DNA of 64,000 nt from Cynocephalus volans (taxonomy: Eukaryota; Chordata; Mammalia; Dermoptera; Cynocephalidae), in assembly GCF_027409185.1 (NCBI RefSeq), contig NC_084469.1:35144293-35208292 (forward strand), in the 5' to 3' direction. The notes under the pieces were generated by a model. That model saw only the letters and a list, made by a program, of their open reading frames with translations, was not told the DNA's origin and did not search any database. Below, piece after piece: positions 1 through 39,369 of this stretch. Numbering within the stretch: the first letter of the stretch is position 1; every line of letters starts with the position of its first letter. The position numbers and the translations under genes were made by a program.

Positions 1-480
1 CCTGGAAACCACTCATCTACTTTCTACCTCTATGACTTTGTCTATTCTGGACACTTCATTCATATAAATGGCATCATACAATATGTGGCCTTTAGTGTCT
101 AGCTTCCTTCACTTATCATAATGTAATGTTCTCAAGGTTCATCCATGTTGTAGAATGTATCAGTACTTCATTCCTTTTTATGGCTGAATAATATTATATT
201 ATATGGATATACTACATTTTGTTTACTCATTCATCAGCTGCTGGACATTTGGGTTGTTTACACTTTTTGGCTATTATGAATAATGCCCCTGTGAAGATTC
301 ACGTACAAGTTTATATGTGAACATATATTTCAATTCTCTTGGGTATACTCATAGCATTGAAATCGCTAAGTCATACAGTAACTTTACAGTTAATTTTTTG
401 AGGACCTATCACTTTATACTCTTGTTGACTTCCATAAAGCATCTAGCATCAACAATCATGTCTCCCTTCTGGAAGCTGTC
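1..480 (-). repeat. L1 3'-end fragment, antisense
   Basis: T-rich text typical of the reverse complement of an old mammalian L1 3' region: the 'tctattctggacacttcat' and 'ggctattatgaataatgcc' phrases appear in the usual order. It is diverged and carries no open reading frame of note. The rest up to about 1,080 is unclassified AT-rich DNA. Confidence 0.7.
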
Positions 481-1090
481 TTCTCACTCTATCACAGTAC
501 TACTATCTGGTACACCTACCACTCTAAACACTTGTTTGCTTTGGCTTCTCCTCTCATTCCTCCATCCTTCAAACTTCCCCCAAGGTTCAGGCCTCTACTC
601 TTCACTTGATATACTAACAATGCTTACCCTTTCAAGAGGTACCAACCCCTACTATATATATAAACTTCTATCATGAACTTACCACTTGAGCCAGATGAAG
701 TCCACAATACTAACTGCTAAATACACTCTTACTCAACCTAGACTGCCCTTCCTCTTCCTGTCTGCTATATAAATCCTAGTTATGTTTGGGGACAATTTCA
801 AATACAACTCCATATGAAAGTTCTTCACTGGCTCCACCACAACCCTCCCCCCACCCCCGATCTCTCTACTCTGAACATTCAGATGTTGCAGCCCATAGCA
901 ATCATCACAATCACATATTGTTAAGTAACTCCTTGTGTGTGTTTATGTCTAATCTCAAAAAATGTCTCTCCTTCCTCCACCTAGCCAAGCTCATGGTCAT
1001 TAAACAATTTTCAAGATGCACAATGAAAAAATAAGTTCCCCTTCCCAGTGGGAACTTCTACAATTTCTTATTCTTCCAAAAATAAGAAGA

Positions 1091-1190
1091 ATTTTTTTTT
1101 TTTTTTTTGTCTAGCCAGTACTGGGATCTGATCCTTGACCTTAGTGTTAGCAACACCACACTCTAACCAACTGAGCTAACCAGCCAGCCT
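1091..1190 (-). repeat. Monomeric tRNA-Ile-like SINE, antisense
   Basis: A T-run at 1,091-1,109 is followed by the reverse complement of a tRNA-like body. Read on the minus strand it begins GGCTGGCTGGTTAGCTCAGT (A box) and contains the variable region and a B-box-like segment before the A tail. Moderately diverged. Confidence 0.8.
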
Positions 1191-1529
1191 GATATTCACA
1201 TATTTTTTCTTTTATAAATGGTGCCATGTTATACATGCTCTTATGTACCCCTTCCCTTTTTCCTCCTCATATTTTAACTAGTCTTTGAAGTGAAACCACA
1301 CTAATATTTTCAAAAGTAGTTAGCTATATTACATCTACTGATTGTACTTTGCTTAAATGTGTTTCTTTTTGAAGAACTAGAGACTAATGAGGAATGATTT
1401 CTTTAGAGAAATACTACTTTTGAATCCCATTTGGCTCCATTTTCTAATGTGATCAATGAGGCTACTTAAGTTTGTTTACACAAATAATAAATGAATATTT
1501 TCTCACTGTAAAAGTTCAAAGTTATCAAT

Positions 1530-1965
1530 GAAGCTAAAAATCTCCCTTGACAATTCTTTCCAAAAAGGAACCACTATTACCAATTTGGTATGTATATATC
1601 CAGAATTTTTAAAGGCATTTATATACATATAAATGTATCTGTAGAAATAGTATAGTTTTTGGTTTCCTTAAACATAAACTACATGATATCATAATGTATA
1701 TATTGTTTCACAGCTTGCTTTTTCCATTCAATATATTAAATAATTGTACCATGTCTATACATATGAATGTAACTCATTTTTCCTAATTGCTGTGTAGTTT
1801 ATTTAGCTATTCCTTATTGTTAGAAATTTAGAGTGTTTCCAATTTTTTGCTATTACAAACAATGTTGTAAAGAATATCTTCGTACATGTCACCTTATGCA
1901 CAAGTGTGATAACATTTTCTCTAGAGTAGATGGTGAGAAGTGGAACTCTGTGTCAGAAAATATGT
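1530..1965 (-). repeat. L1 3'-end fragment, antisense
   Basis: T-rich sequence with phrases such as 'gtttccaattttttgctatta' trimmed to 'ccaattttttgctattac' and 'agaagtggaactctg', which mark the antisense 3' part of old L1 elements. No coding potential. Confidence 0.6.
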
Positions 1966-2109
1966 AAGTTTAGATGTATAACAGATACAATTCAGTTGGT
2001 CTTTCACAATTCTGTGGTATAGTTGTTATAGTTAATAATAATTATATGAGACCATCAAATTCACATATTAGTTTCTTTAAAACCCTAAGACATCCCATTG
2101 ACTGAGAAG

Positions 2110-2270
2110 TCATTTAGTATACAGTATAAAGAACACTGGACTAGAAATCGAAAGATACAGGTTCAAGTCTCAGTTCTGTCCCTAACTACTAACTTTATCT
2201 TAAGCAATCCTTTCAATATCTAGGCTCCAGTTTCTCTATCTATAAAATTAGATGAAAGTGACATTTCCTA
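2110..2270 (+). repeat. MIR SINE fragment
   Basis: Contains the MIR core order: an 'agaacactggactagaaatc' block, 'ggttcaagtctcagttctgt', then 'cagtttctctatctataaaa'. Diverged, as expected for an ancient mammal-wide repeat. Confidence 0.65.
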
Positions 2271-2285
2271 AAATATGGTACTTAT

Positions 2286-2430
2286 GGGCCGAGCCCGTGG
2301 TGCACTTGGGAGAGTGCAGCACTGGGAGCGCAGCGATGCTCCCGCCGTGGGTTCGGATCCTATATAGGAATGGCTGGTGCATTCACTGCCTGAGTACCGG
2401 TCATGAAAAAGACAAAAAAAAAAAAAAAAA
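2286..2430 (+). repeat. tRNA-derived SINE, 'GCCGAGCCCGTGG' subtype
   Basis: Starts GGGCCGAGCCCGTGGTGCAC, carries a GGGTTCGGATCC B box and ends in a poly-A tail. The flanking 'tatggtac' occurs just before (2,274-2,281) and just after (2,431-2,438) the element, a target-site duplication. Confidence 0.9.
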
Positions 2431-3076
2431 TATGGTACATCAGTAGCATGCAAGCAAGGTGCTTTTATTTTTATTTATTTTTACTTTAATAATTCTTTGT
2501 ATTTTTAAATAATTTAGAAAAAACATAATTATCATATCAAATCAAGGATTTATGGATATTATTTCTAGTAACATAAAATTTACATTTTAAAGGACATTCA
2601 TTTAAGTTAAAGAAAAATCAATTTAAAGAGAAATACTATAGTATGCATATAATAGTACAGATATTTTGTAGGTATGGCAAATCATAAATATGATATATGA
2701 AGGACTGAAGTTCCCTCCTTCATGAAATCAAGAAGAGGTTAAATTAAAGCGGTAGATCCTAGGCTTTTAGATTTCAACAATCAATAAAATGTAAAAAAAA
2801 AAATGTTAGTGGTCAACATGGGGTTGCTGACTTTTCACTGTGCTAAGTAAGGACATTAAGAACAACAACAAAATCCAAACCTATATACTTATCACCATTA
2901 ATTCATATAAAAATAATTAAAATGTTTTGTGATTAAGTACATGTGTTGAAAAATTTTCGAATTGTACAGTAAATATAAAAAGTTGGTTTTTTTTGCTCTT
3001 TCTCTCTCTCTGTCAAATCTATTCATGAACATTCTTCCATACAGATCTATCTCAGTTTTAGAAATCATATTTTTGG

Positions 3077-3238
3077 GGCCAGCCCATGGTTCACTTGGGA
3101 GAGTGCGATACTGATAAACCAAGGCCATGGGTTCAGATCCTATATAGGGATGGCCGGTTTGCTCACTGGCTGAGCATGGTGCTGACAACACCAAGCCAAG
3201 GGTTAAGATCCCCTTACCAGTCATCTTTAAAAAAAAAA
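3077..3238 (+). repeat. Dimeric tRNA-derived SINE
   Basis: Two tRNA-like units in tandem: GGGGCCAGCCCATGGTTCAC...GGTTCAGATCC, then GGCCGGTTTGCTCACTGGCT...CCCCTTACCAGTCATCTTT, followed by poly-A. 'aaatcatat' flanks both sides. Confidence 0.9.
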
Positions 3239-4119
3239 AAGAAAAGAAAAATCATATCTTTAACATTATAAACATATGTGTGTATGTATATGTATATTTA
3301 TATATATTTGACAAGACATTTTAATATATGACATAAAACAACATACAAATATAAGCATATATATACATAAGTATTTATTATATCTTATATTTATTCTATA
3401 CAAAAAAATACAAGAAATATGTAATCTGAGAATAAAGGACAGACATTTTCAGGAAGGACAGGTGGCAACCTTACCTAGCCATTTAAGAATCACTGATTTA
3501 GATGACCTTCCATCTCTAGAATTCCATGATTAGGTCCAGAATATCCTGAACATTCACATGCTTTTCATTAGTATCACTAACCTATATATTTCAAAAAACG
3601 ATTAGGAATCTCTTTAATATCTCCTTGGGTGGAAAATCATAGATTGCAAAGTGCTTTTTCAACCCTTCAATCTGCTTGTTGCTCAAGTACATGTCTGTGC
3701 TCTATCACTTATTTCTCATTGGTTCCCTACCTCAGGGTTTTAACCTGGGGTTACAGACTTCAGGGTATTCATAACACCATGAAAACATAAGTGATGTTTT
3801 GTTTATACACTTTTTTTCCCCTGGGGAAAGGGTTTATATCTTACCATGATCCAAAAAGGTAAGAATCTATTGCTTTAGATAATTTTATTGCTTTTGCTTT
3901 TAATAAATAATCTTATTATTGGCTTGAGAGTCCCTTACAGTTTTTTTCTAATTCTTTTTTTGGGGGAAAGGGTCCATCTAATTTCTGGTTTACATTTAAC
4001 AACTGCATGTCTGAGTTCATTGTTCTTAATGGTTTTCTGACTAAAAACAAAACAAAAGAATGCTCTCCTTTACCAATCAGTCATAAGGGATTTTACTTTG
4101 TTATTTTATTTTTAAAGTA

Positions 4120-7100
4120 CAGACAGTTAGAAAAAAGGCAAAGAGTGATGCCCACATTGAAACTGATAGGCAGGGAGACAAGCAACTAGAGACAGTGAAA
4201 CACACAGGCATAGATAAAAGACAATAGGCATAGACAGACAGAATAGACAGGCAAAAGAAATGTAGAGAAACCTGGAAACACAGAAGGAGAGATGCAAGAA
4301 CCGAGCAGATAGAAAAGAAGGATGGCAGAAATATAGACAGGCTGGCAGTGAGAAAAAGGAAAATGACTGATAGGCAGGCAAGATTACCAAAAGGGAAGCA
4401 GACAGGCAAACAGAGAAGAGAGACAGAAAGAAGGCAGACAGATAAATGAAGAAAACAATAAGGTAAAAGAAGACAAAGTGGTAACTGTTTTATACAACAT
4501 AGTGCTTTATAATTTATAAAGAGCTATTATATACATTATTGCAAGCAGACAGAGAGAATCCAGCAGACAGATGGGGTGATGGAGGAATATAGACCAATCA
4601 GACAGAAGAGAGTGGAGGTGGCCAATCAGAAAGAGAGGCTAGAATGGAGACAGAGACAGACAGATAAGAGGAAAGACAGACCGAGGAAAAAGAAGTGAGA
4701 GAGGGAGAAAGGGAAAGAGAGGGGAGAGACACAGAGATAGAAGCTGAAACAGTTAATTTGAGGAATGTAGGCAATAAAAAGACAGAAATGAAAGAACAGT
4801 GCATTGTGTATAGAAGTTTTATCATCATCTTTCTTAAAGAGACCTGGCTAGAGGCTGTCTTTGTCTCCCCCAAAGAGTTATAATGACTCTAAGGTGGCAT
4901 GTGAGAGGAGCCAGAGGAAGGATGAAAAAGGAGAAAAGTTTTAATAAGGAGGAAAGCTTTTTAGACTAGCAGGAAGACAGATTTCTTAGACAGGCCTAGG
5001 TCAACAACTTAAAAGGATCTAGATCCATATGCCTTTAAAGAATTCATATAGACTAAGTGGGAAAAAAAGCAGAGTGGACCTCTATTTACTCTATGTGCAT
5101 GTAAGCTCAGCTTACAAACTATCTGTACTTTTTAATTGTACCTGTATTTATATGGTATTTTTCAGTACTACCAGTGCTTTCATGTCTTTTCTCAATTAAT
5201 ACACATTTCAGTGATGAAAAGACTGACAAGGGTGTACTGTCATCAAGACAACTTACCATGTGGAGTAGGAAGAAGATTAGGAAAGAGCAAGCCCTTCCTA
5301 AGCACTCCTCAGGTACTGGTAGTAACAGCATGCAACCAGCAACTAGTCAATCAAAAAGACAAGTGCTAGTCAATCAAAAAGACAAGAGACAAGAGGTGGC
5401 AAGCCCAGCAAAGTTAGGAAGGAGTAACTGACAGATTGACAGGAGGAAGAGCATCCAGCAAAACGGGCAGAGAGGTAGAAAGGAGTACAGCAAAAAGCAA
5501 GTAGATTTGTGTATGTATAGACTCTTCTCTGGAGCAGTAGCCAAGAAATGTGAAATAGTGGCTGCCTCTTGGGAGAGGAATTCAGGAAGTGGGGGAGAGG
5601 GATAGGTAGGAGGCTTACTTTTCACAGTATACTTTTTTTACTTTTAAAATTTTGTAGCATGTGTACATACTATCTATTCAAAAGCTGACTGGGGACAAAA
5701 AAGAAGAAGAAAGAAAAGCAAGCAGAGATGTGGACGGTAAGAGCCTACCAAGCAGACAGCAAAAAGGCAGGATGACGGGCCGGCCCGTGGCTCACTCGGG
5801 AGAGTGTGGTGCTGATAACACCAAGGCCCCGGGTTCGGATCCCATATACGGATGGCCGGTTTGCTCACTGGCTGAGCGTGGTGCTGACAACACCAAATCA
5901 AGGGTTAAGATCCCCTTACCGGTCATCTTATAAAAAAAAAAAAAAAAAGGCAGGATGACAATGAGAGAATGGGAGCATGGCATAAAGTCTGAGGCAGGCA
6001 GACTGTCTGAAGAACCAGAAAGAAAGAAAAAGAGACAACTGAAATGGAGGCAACTGTGAGAGAAGACAATGTAGGGTATATGGCAAGAAGGCAGATAAGA
6101 CTTTGGGGCAACAAGGTTACCCAGAGGCATGGGGGAGAGACCATCTCCACTGATGGGATGTTGGCAGAGAGGAAAGCAAGGGAGAAAAAGCTGTTAAGTA
6201 GTAAGACTAAAAAGATAAAAGTATTAAGCAGAAGGGTAGCAGCAAGCAAGTAGCATAGACAGACAAGAAGACAGACCTAGAGGAAGGCAAGGAAAAATGA
6301 TGAACGTAGGCATAAATAAGAGGAGGATCAATTAGAAGGGCAAAATGATAGGCAAACCAACCTGGGGAGCCATGGCAGGGCATGGAAGGTAGATAAACCA
6401 AGAGATGCAGGCTAAAAAAGTGATAGAGACAGGCAGGCGGGGAGACAGATGGCTAGAGAGAGAGAGCGGTGGGCAAACAGCCAGAGAAGCAGACAGACAA
6501 CCAGAGAGGGAAAGAGGCTGCCAGCCAGTCAGGGAGGAGCAGACAGGCAGGCAAGCAGACACGATAACAGGAGCAAGCAGGTAGAGAGGCAGGCAGAAAC
6601 AAGGATAGAAGAAGAAAAATAAAAAGGGCAGTAGGGAGAAAAGACAACAGGAGAGAAATGCAGACAGGCAGAAGGAGAAATGGACAAGGAGAGGGAGAAT
6701 CAGGCAAATTAGCAAATCCATATGCAAAGCACACTCAAGAGAAAGACGAATGTTTGTACAGGGATGCACACGGCCACCTTTAGCCACCCACACCTGCAGA
6801 TCATGGCACATGTAGCAGGCAGGCAGAGACGCTCAGCACAGAGGGAAGGGGCACAGAGGCAGAGAGACTGCGGCACATATGATGCGCAATGTGGCCCACA
6901 TACACGTGGAGACACTCTTCCCAGACACAGTATAATCCACAGACACACAGAGGGGGCCAGAAAGAGGGGAAGTCAGGCACACACGAGGAAGAGCCACACG
7001 CAGTTGGAGACCGGAAGACAGAAGTAAACAGAAAGAAGACAGATGGAAAGTCACTTAGAGGTGATAGACCCTGACAGTCAAAGGAATGAGAAAGACATTC

Positions 7101-7180
7101 TCAGCAAAAAATAAAGAGGCATACAGAGAACCCCATATACAGAAAGAGCTGGATACCCAGATGGACTAGTACACAGAGAC
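4120..7180. repeat. Degenerate purine-rich GACA/GGCAG repeat tract, about 3 kb
   Basis: Irregular copies of gacagaca, aggcagaca and gagagaga motifs run through most of this span, with strong A+G bias on the plus strand. Less repetitive islands lie at about 4,490-4,560 and 4,980-5,660. A dimeric SINE interrupts it at 5,777. Long minus-strand frames here translate to Leu/Ser/Cys-rich low complexity and are not genes. It looks like a decayed minisatellite; I do not recognise a named family. Confidence 0.6.
5777..5943 (+). repeat. Dimeric tRNA-derived SINE with perfect TSD
   Basis: The element begins GGGCCGGCCCGTGGCTCACT and its second unit ends in CTTACCGGTCATCTT plus poly-A. A perfect 16-bp duplication aaaaaggcaggatgac stands at 5,761-5,776 and 5,944-5,959. 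It is the least diverged dimer in the window and so probably a young insertion. Confidence 0.95.
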
Positions 7181-7199
7181 CGAGAAAGAAGACAGTAGA

Positions 7200-8620
7200 T
7201 CAAAATCGAACGGAAGATGAAGAGGAGTTAGATTCAACACAGGAATGATATGGGAGCAGAGGCAAGAGAATCCCAAAGGCCAGGTTAAAATATATATATA
7301 TGGAAACCAATGCTCAATAAAATGCATTGGGGGGGGGACATCAGTAAAGAACATTTTAGCCTTATAAACAAAAAATTTGCATAGTACCCCCGTCACTAAT
7401 ACTTTCTGGTTGCTGCCACCTACCCCTCCCTTTTAGGGTGCTCCTGAGCACTGCAGAAGCTGGGGTGCTGCCAGTTACACCTAAGAAGCAGAGAAATAAC
7501 CCATTTGAGAAATGATTCCACAGGCATGGGATGGGAAGCAAGGGAAGGGGCAAAGTGAGGTCAAAAGAATGGGAGGAAAACTAGAGTAAGAAAAGGATGA
7601 CAAGAATGAAAAAGGGGGAAACAGCTATTTGCTGTCCTTCTTTTGCTCCATTGGCACGTTTTATTTTATGTCTAGACCTCTCTGATCAAATCTCTGCACG
7701 AGAAAGCTAGTTTTGGACTCCTTTCCAACTGTCCATCTGATTTCTAGAACCACTTTAAGAAAACCACTGGGTTACAGCTGGAAATCATGGGTTAGAAAGT
7801 TAGATGAAAACGCCTGAATGTAACCCCTACCTCCTTTTTTTTCTCAATCCCAGTTACTTTGCTCTTTCACAGTACCTCAGTTTCTTCTACTTTGTGTTGG
7901 AGATCACATAGAAGAATTATACTGAAAGGAGAGAAAAGAAAAAATAATGTCACAATCCTGACTTGACTCTTTTCTCTTTATTCTAAAAATCTGTTCTATT
8001 CACCCCCAAATTAATTTCTCAAGTCAGATGAATTTTACATTCAAGCAACTGGGGGACGGGAGGGCGAGGGCAAGGGGAAAAAAGTGAAGATAAAATTTAC
8101 AACAATTATAAATCACCGAAAAGGCTGGGCAAAGGGGAGAATCAAACATGGACTCCTTTGAAAAAAACTCAATCATCGTATCTATTCATATCTCTCCCCC
8201 CAAAGTCACTAGGATTTCTATCACTTTTTTTAAAGAAAGAAGAAAAAAATCCAGTACCACTTCTCGTTTAAAAGACACGTACACAATTAAATGCATTTTC
8301 ACTTCAATGAGGTATGTAGAAACAGAGTTACATATAAACATATATTTCATCTTTTTCCTTTTCAATGCCTGAAGGGGAAAAAAAAAAAAACCTCCACATC
8401 AAACCACTCCCTTCTGAAGTATTCAAAAAAAAAAAAAAAAGCTTTTCTTTAGAGAAGGGAGGTGGGGAGGAAGGGACTAGTGAAGAAAAGAAAAAAAAAT
8501 TAAATCTAGTTGGACTAGTATCTAACTAGTTAACCTTTAACAATTTATGCTGATGTCAGACTGAGCATGAGTACTGATTAATGCCCCCCCCAAATATTTT
8601 TTATAAGGGGGGAGTTAGTC
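7200..8620. other. Gene-free unique DNA upstream of CHD3
   Basis: No coding frame, SINE or L1 was recognised. It is AT-rich with A-runs. 'actagt'/'ctagtt' elements cluster at about 8,477-8,540. Confidence 0.5.
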
Positions 8621-8624
8621 ACAG

Positions 8625-33838
<25,214 letters not shown>

Positions 33839-34460
33839 CTGGATCCCAGGCCTGCCCTTCACCAAGGCCCCGTCCCCGAGGCCGACCCCCAGCTCAAGCT
33901 CTGGGGCCTGCTGCCAACACTCCGCCTTCCCCACCCCTTGGGCCACCACTGGGCTAGGAGCCCCTTTGCTCCTCTCTACAGCTCCTCTCTTCAAGAAGAA
34001 CCCTTTGTCTTTCTCCACTACCACTCACCTTTCCCACCATGCTTTGAAGACTGTGCTGGTGAGAAGAGGTCTGGGTGAGAGATGGTTAGCAGGGTCTTCC
34101 AGGTACCTTTATTCCCCCACCGCCAAATATACACAGCTTCCCACGTCAGTAAATGGTTGTGGGGAGGGAAGAGGTGGAGCCTCCCCAGTCTTTTTTCCTG
34201 CAATATCAGCTCCATCTCCTGTAGAAGTGGGGGATTAGCCTTGCCTGACCTTTAGGAACTTTTGTGGGGGAAAAGAGCTTTGAAGAGGGGAACTTTTAGA
34301 GGGGGATGAAAATAAGCCCTGGGAGGGAGGAAGGGAAGAGGAGGGGTAGCTGCATGTTACCTTCCCCTACCTCTCCCCAAATGGAGGGTGGAACAGATGC
34401 AAGGGAGGGACTCAAATGCTGTTCAGCCTCAGAATAAAGGCGCCATCCACTGGCTCAGTT
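33839..34460 (+). other. CHD3 3' UTR with poly(A) signal
   Basis: Follows the TGA of exon 40. AATAAA at 34,433-34,438 is followed within 60 bp by GT-rich text (ttgtgttggg), a plausible cleavage region. A longer 3' UTR is possible: pyrimidine-rich unique DNA continues and an ATAAA-like signal (catataaatta) lies near 34,980. Confidence 0.65.
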
Positions 34461-35620
34461 ACCTCCTGTGTACCAGCATCTTGTGTTGGGAATCTCACCC
34501 CCTCCCTAGGGACCAAGGACCACCCCTACAAAAAGAGTAATGGTTGGGTGATACTCCCTCAAGCCAAAGAGGAGCTCCTCAACCTGTTCTAGGAACCCAA
34601 GTAACCTAGAAATGGTGGGAGAGAATACAATGGGCCAGACATGGGGGAAGCCCCCAGCTCTGGGGTCAGGTTCCTGTAGGACTTCTACCCTCCCTCCTCA
34701 AGGCCTGGATATAGACTAAATTTCAGCAGGTCAGGCAGGGGGCCTAGTCAGGGGACTACTTTGCCTTTGGGACCAGAGCAAAATAGTGGAGGGCAGGCTA
34801 GGGAGATGTGGGCACATTCTCCTTCCCAGGAGGGGCAGGGAGAGTGGCAGTTTGCATGGCGAACCCCTCACTTCCTCTTCACTGCCCCTTCACTTTCTTG
34901 CTGCCCCTTTCCCAGTCTCTCTTCACACCCACTCCTGGTCTGTCCCAATCCCTTCTTCTGTATCAGGTTTATTGGTTGTACATATAAATTATACTTTCCT
35001 TTCTGTGTGCTCTGTTATTTTTGGCTGGGGGGGAGTTCGTGGGCGGTGGGATAAGGAAGGTTATTGCTTTCTGCCTTTCATCATACCTTTTTCTCTGCCC
35101 CCCCAACCCTTTTTTTATTTTATTTTTTTAATCTTGTGATTTCCTTTTCCTCATTTTTATTTCTTGGATCATTCACGAAAACAGGCTCTTTTTCCAACCC
35201 CAACCACGTGATGAACTCAGTGTAGAGATGGAGGGTAAGCAGCAGGATTCCTACATGGCCTCTGGTTGCCAGCAAAGAGAGAGCAGGACTCACTGGACAG
35301 AATGTAGTGGGAGGAGTACCTAGCAAGATTCAAAACTGCCTTTCAGTCATCCTTTTGATCATCCTTTCCACCTCTGAGTTGCTTAGTTCCTTTAAGTGTC
35401 AGTAGAGGTCACTACAGCTTCATAGGTTCAGTCTGAATAGGAAGCAGAGGCACATACTTTTAAGGAGCTGGGGGTCAGACCTGCGTAGCTTACCAAACGT
35501 TTCAACTGATGGACACTGCCTTCACATGTACTGTTCACTAACAGCCCCTCAGAGGTTGAGGGAGGCCAGACACTTAGTTCTTGGGGATATTATATTTTAA
35601 GAAAAAGAGATTAAACCCAA
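34460..35620. other. Region between the CHD3 and RNF227 3' ends
   Basis: Convergent 3' ends. Mostly unique DNA that may be an extended CHD3 3' UTR up to about 35,030. No gene recognised; frames such as 34,761-35,054 are low-complexity Ser/Phe/Leu-rich. Confidence 0.45.
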
Positions 35621-35626
35621 CAAACA

Positions 35627-35632
35627 TTTATT
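35627..35632 (-). terminator. Candidate RNF227 poly(A) signal
   Basis: AATAAA on the minus strand, about 1.45 kb beyond the RNF227 stop. It sits in an ancient repeat-like 'aacatttattgagttctta' segment, so it may be fortuitous. Confidence 0.3.
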
Positions 35633-36101
35633 GAGTTCTTACTATTTACATTAACACTGTTGTTGGCCCTGGAAAATAAAAAGTCACAAGTCAGTCACTC
35701 CTCCCATGGAATTGATACGCCATGGGGGGTGGGGGGGCACCCAAAAAAAACAATGAAATATAAATAAAAGGGTGGGGGAAGGGGCCCTACTAGGTTGAAT
35801 GCTGAGAAAGGCCTCCCAAAATGCCAAAATATGGTTATAAAAATTGAGGTTTATATACCCCATAAATGTGTGCAATTATGATGTCAATCAAAAATAATTG
35901 ATAAAACAGACTGTAGACCCCTTAAAAAACAGGTTTACACACTTAAGTTCCCATTTTAACTCAGAAAAATGTAACACAATAAGATTTCTTCAGCAATAGA
36001 ATGTTAATTTAGAACTTTCAATAAAATAGTGTATCAGTTATACCAACTGTGTTAAATATTCCACCCACAGATGGTGATATCCTAGCGAGTGTAGGATCTA
36101 G

Positions 36102-36255
36102 ACCAATGCTTCTTGAATTTTTACATGCACATAAATTATGTGGGTTTGTTAAAATGCAGTCTGATTCAGTAAGCCTGGAGTGCGATCCTGAGATTCTGCA
36201 CTTCTAACAAGCTCCCACTGACACTGACGCTGCTGGTCCTTGACTATGACTATAT
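36102..36255. mobile_element. MER5A-like hAT DNA transposon remnant
   Basis: Contains 'ctgattcagtaagcctggag', 'gattctgcacttctaacaag' and 'tgacgctgctggtcc', the recognisable core of the non-autonomous MER5A element. Inactive and diverged. Confidence 0.7.
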
Positions 36256-37079
36256 TCTCATAAGATATTTACAGAATTTTAAAATAGAATTCATGGCATA
36301 CAATAGGTGATGTCTCATTATGAAACACAAGTTTAAAATTATATGAACATGTTTTCAGTAGTGCGTTTCCCTGTGACAGTAAAGATAACAATATCAAAAG
36401 TTTAAGATTTGATGCCTTTATTAAATGGCTCTCCCTTCCATCCTTGATAGGCCCTAATTAGGTGCCTCACATAAATGTCCTTTGGACCTTCTGATACCTG
36501 CTGCCCTCGCAAGTTGAAGAGAAATTCTGAAATGAAGCAAAGTTCCCAATCTTATAGGCAGGGAAACATCTCAATTTTTGCAACACTGCTAGGAATGCAG
36601 AGACAAGCATACCAGCACCTTTACATGCCAGAGAAGTGAGATTAACGTGATACTAAAATTACCCTCTTCTCTCGTTCCATCCTTTAAAAAATTTCAAACC
36701 ACTGACAAAGAATTGCTAAACTGGGACCTGTTGTTCCCACGCAACAGAGTCACCCTACATAAGCCAAAGTCACAGATAAGAAAGCAGTCTGCATTCTTCC
36801 CAGGGTAACGTAGGCTTTGTTTATATCATCCCTGGGCCAGCCCATCTTGAACATGAGAGGCTGGCACAGTCAGTAGCTGGGGGCGAGTTCCTCCAGGAGC
36901 CTTCCCAGCTCAGCGTGAACGCCTCCCAGGGTGTTCCCTTCTGTCCTCAGCTCAACTCTCATCACGTGCCAATCCCGGGATCTCAGAGGGGCTAGTCTTG
37001 ATATCAGCCACCTGTATTAAAGCACGCCTTGAGGCTGTAGCCACCCCCCTCCTCCTGCCGTAGCTTCCCGGCTCCTCAG

Positions 37080-37990
<911 letters not shown>

Positions 37991-38654
37991 GACCGGAGCC
38001 TTGGGGGGCACACCACCCATCCTCCCGCTATGCCTACAATCCCCACCCAGTACAAGGGCAGCACCCCTCACTTATATCATGGGCAAATCCTCAGGTCCTT
38101 TCCTGCAACCCCGCCCTTAGCCACTGGTACAGGTCTCTAAAGCTCCTGTGGCCTGTTCAGCTGCTCACGCTCTCCCAACCTCGCCTAGACAGACTTCCTA
38201 AGCCAGTTATACTTCCAGTTCTGTTCAACCTGTAGTGAGCTGCATGTTTGAAGGATGCTGCTCGGCAGTAGCTCTCATTCTGCCCTCAACTCTCCTTATT
38301 CTACGTGACCTCCCTATGTTCTTGTAAGATTGGCTTCCCGAACTTCATTCTCTTCAAAGTGCTCAACTCCTAGCTGACATCTCAGCCTAAGGAGGGACCT
38401 GGTTTCCTGGACCATGCCTTAGGAATGCTGGGAATCCTTTCCTTCCGGAGCATCCAGGCCTGGACACCCACACACCGTGATGGCTCCAGCAGAGCAGCCC
38501 AGCATGAGTTCTGACTCAGGGATCTGACTGCTCCATAAGTAAACAGGACGTGGTGCTCACAACCCACATTCCCTGGTGGCACCACACCCACACCCAGCTG
38601 CCTTGCCTCCTTACCCTCCTTTCCTGGACCTGTAGCCTAGGTTCTGTTGTGAAA

Positions 38655-38880
38655 GGTAATAACAGTCTAGAGCCAGCTGGCTTGAGTTCAAATCCTAGCC
38701 CCTACCCTTACTAGTTGTGACACTTTGAGCAAGTTACTTAATTACTCTGGGCTTTGATTTCCTCATCTATAAAATGTGGGTAATAATAATGAGGATTGAA
38801 TGACCTCATATATGTAAGGTGCTTAACATGGTGGCTGGCACACAGTAAACATCAGGTAAGTATTAGCGATTATTACTATC
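38655..38880 (+). repeat. MIR SINE
   Basis: A well preserved MIR: 'gagttcaaatcctagcccct', 'gagcaagttacttaattact', 'cctcatctataaaatgtggg', 'ggctggcacacagtaaac'. Confidence 0.85.
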
Positions 38881-39369
38881 CTGTGCCCCCAGCCTATATT
38901 GTGTTCACTTTAATTTCTCAGTACCCACCCCACCCCCCAATTTCTCAACACCCAACATTTTCAACACCCATCTCTCTTGGTCAATACAAGATGGTCTTCT
39001 CTACACCCATGGCATTTACTGACAATAACGGGCAATGTATACCTGGTTTTGTTTTTTAACTAAATTGTTAAAACCTAGAGGGTAATCTTTTGTGAGGAGG
39101 TACACCATTATTTTTAAGCAAACATTTCAGAACTTTTGAGTTGTCTTCATGGTCATTCGGGACACTGTCGGTTTTTCCCAGTGACGCTATCATAATTCAA
39201 AACTTCTTTGGAACTTCCTTTTAGTGTTCCTCACATCTTTTAATATCTTCAATTGGTGATAAATCTTAATCTTGTAGATTCGATTATATACATACTCCCA
39301 AAGTGTTTGACAGTCAAGGCTCCTCTAAGGTCCGTGTCTGTATATCAGTTGCCTGCTCCACGGGCTTTC

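Noticed and set aside
6332-6811. 159-aa minus-strand frame and its neighbours
   Set aside because: Leu/Ser/Pro/Cys-rich translation of the degenerate GACA repeat.
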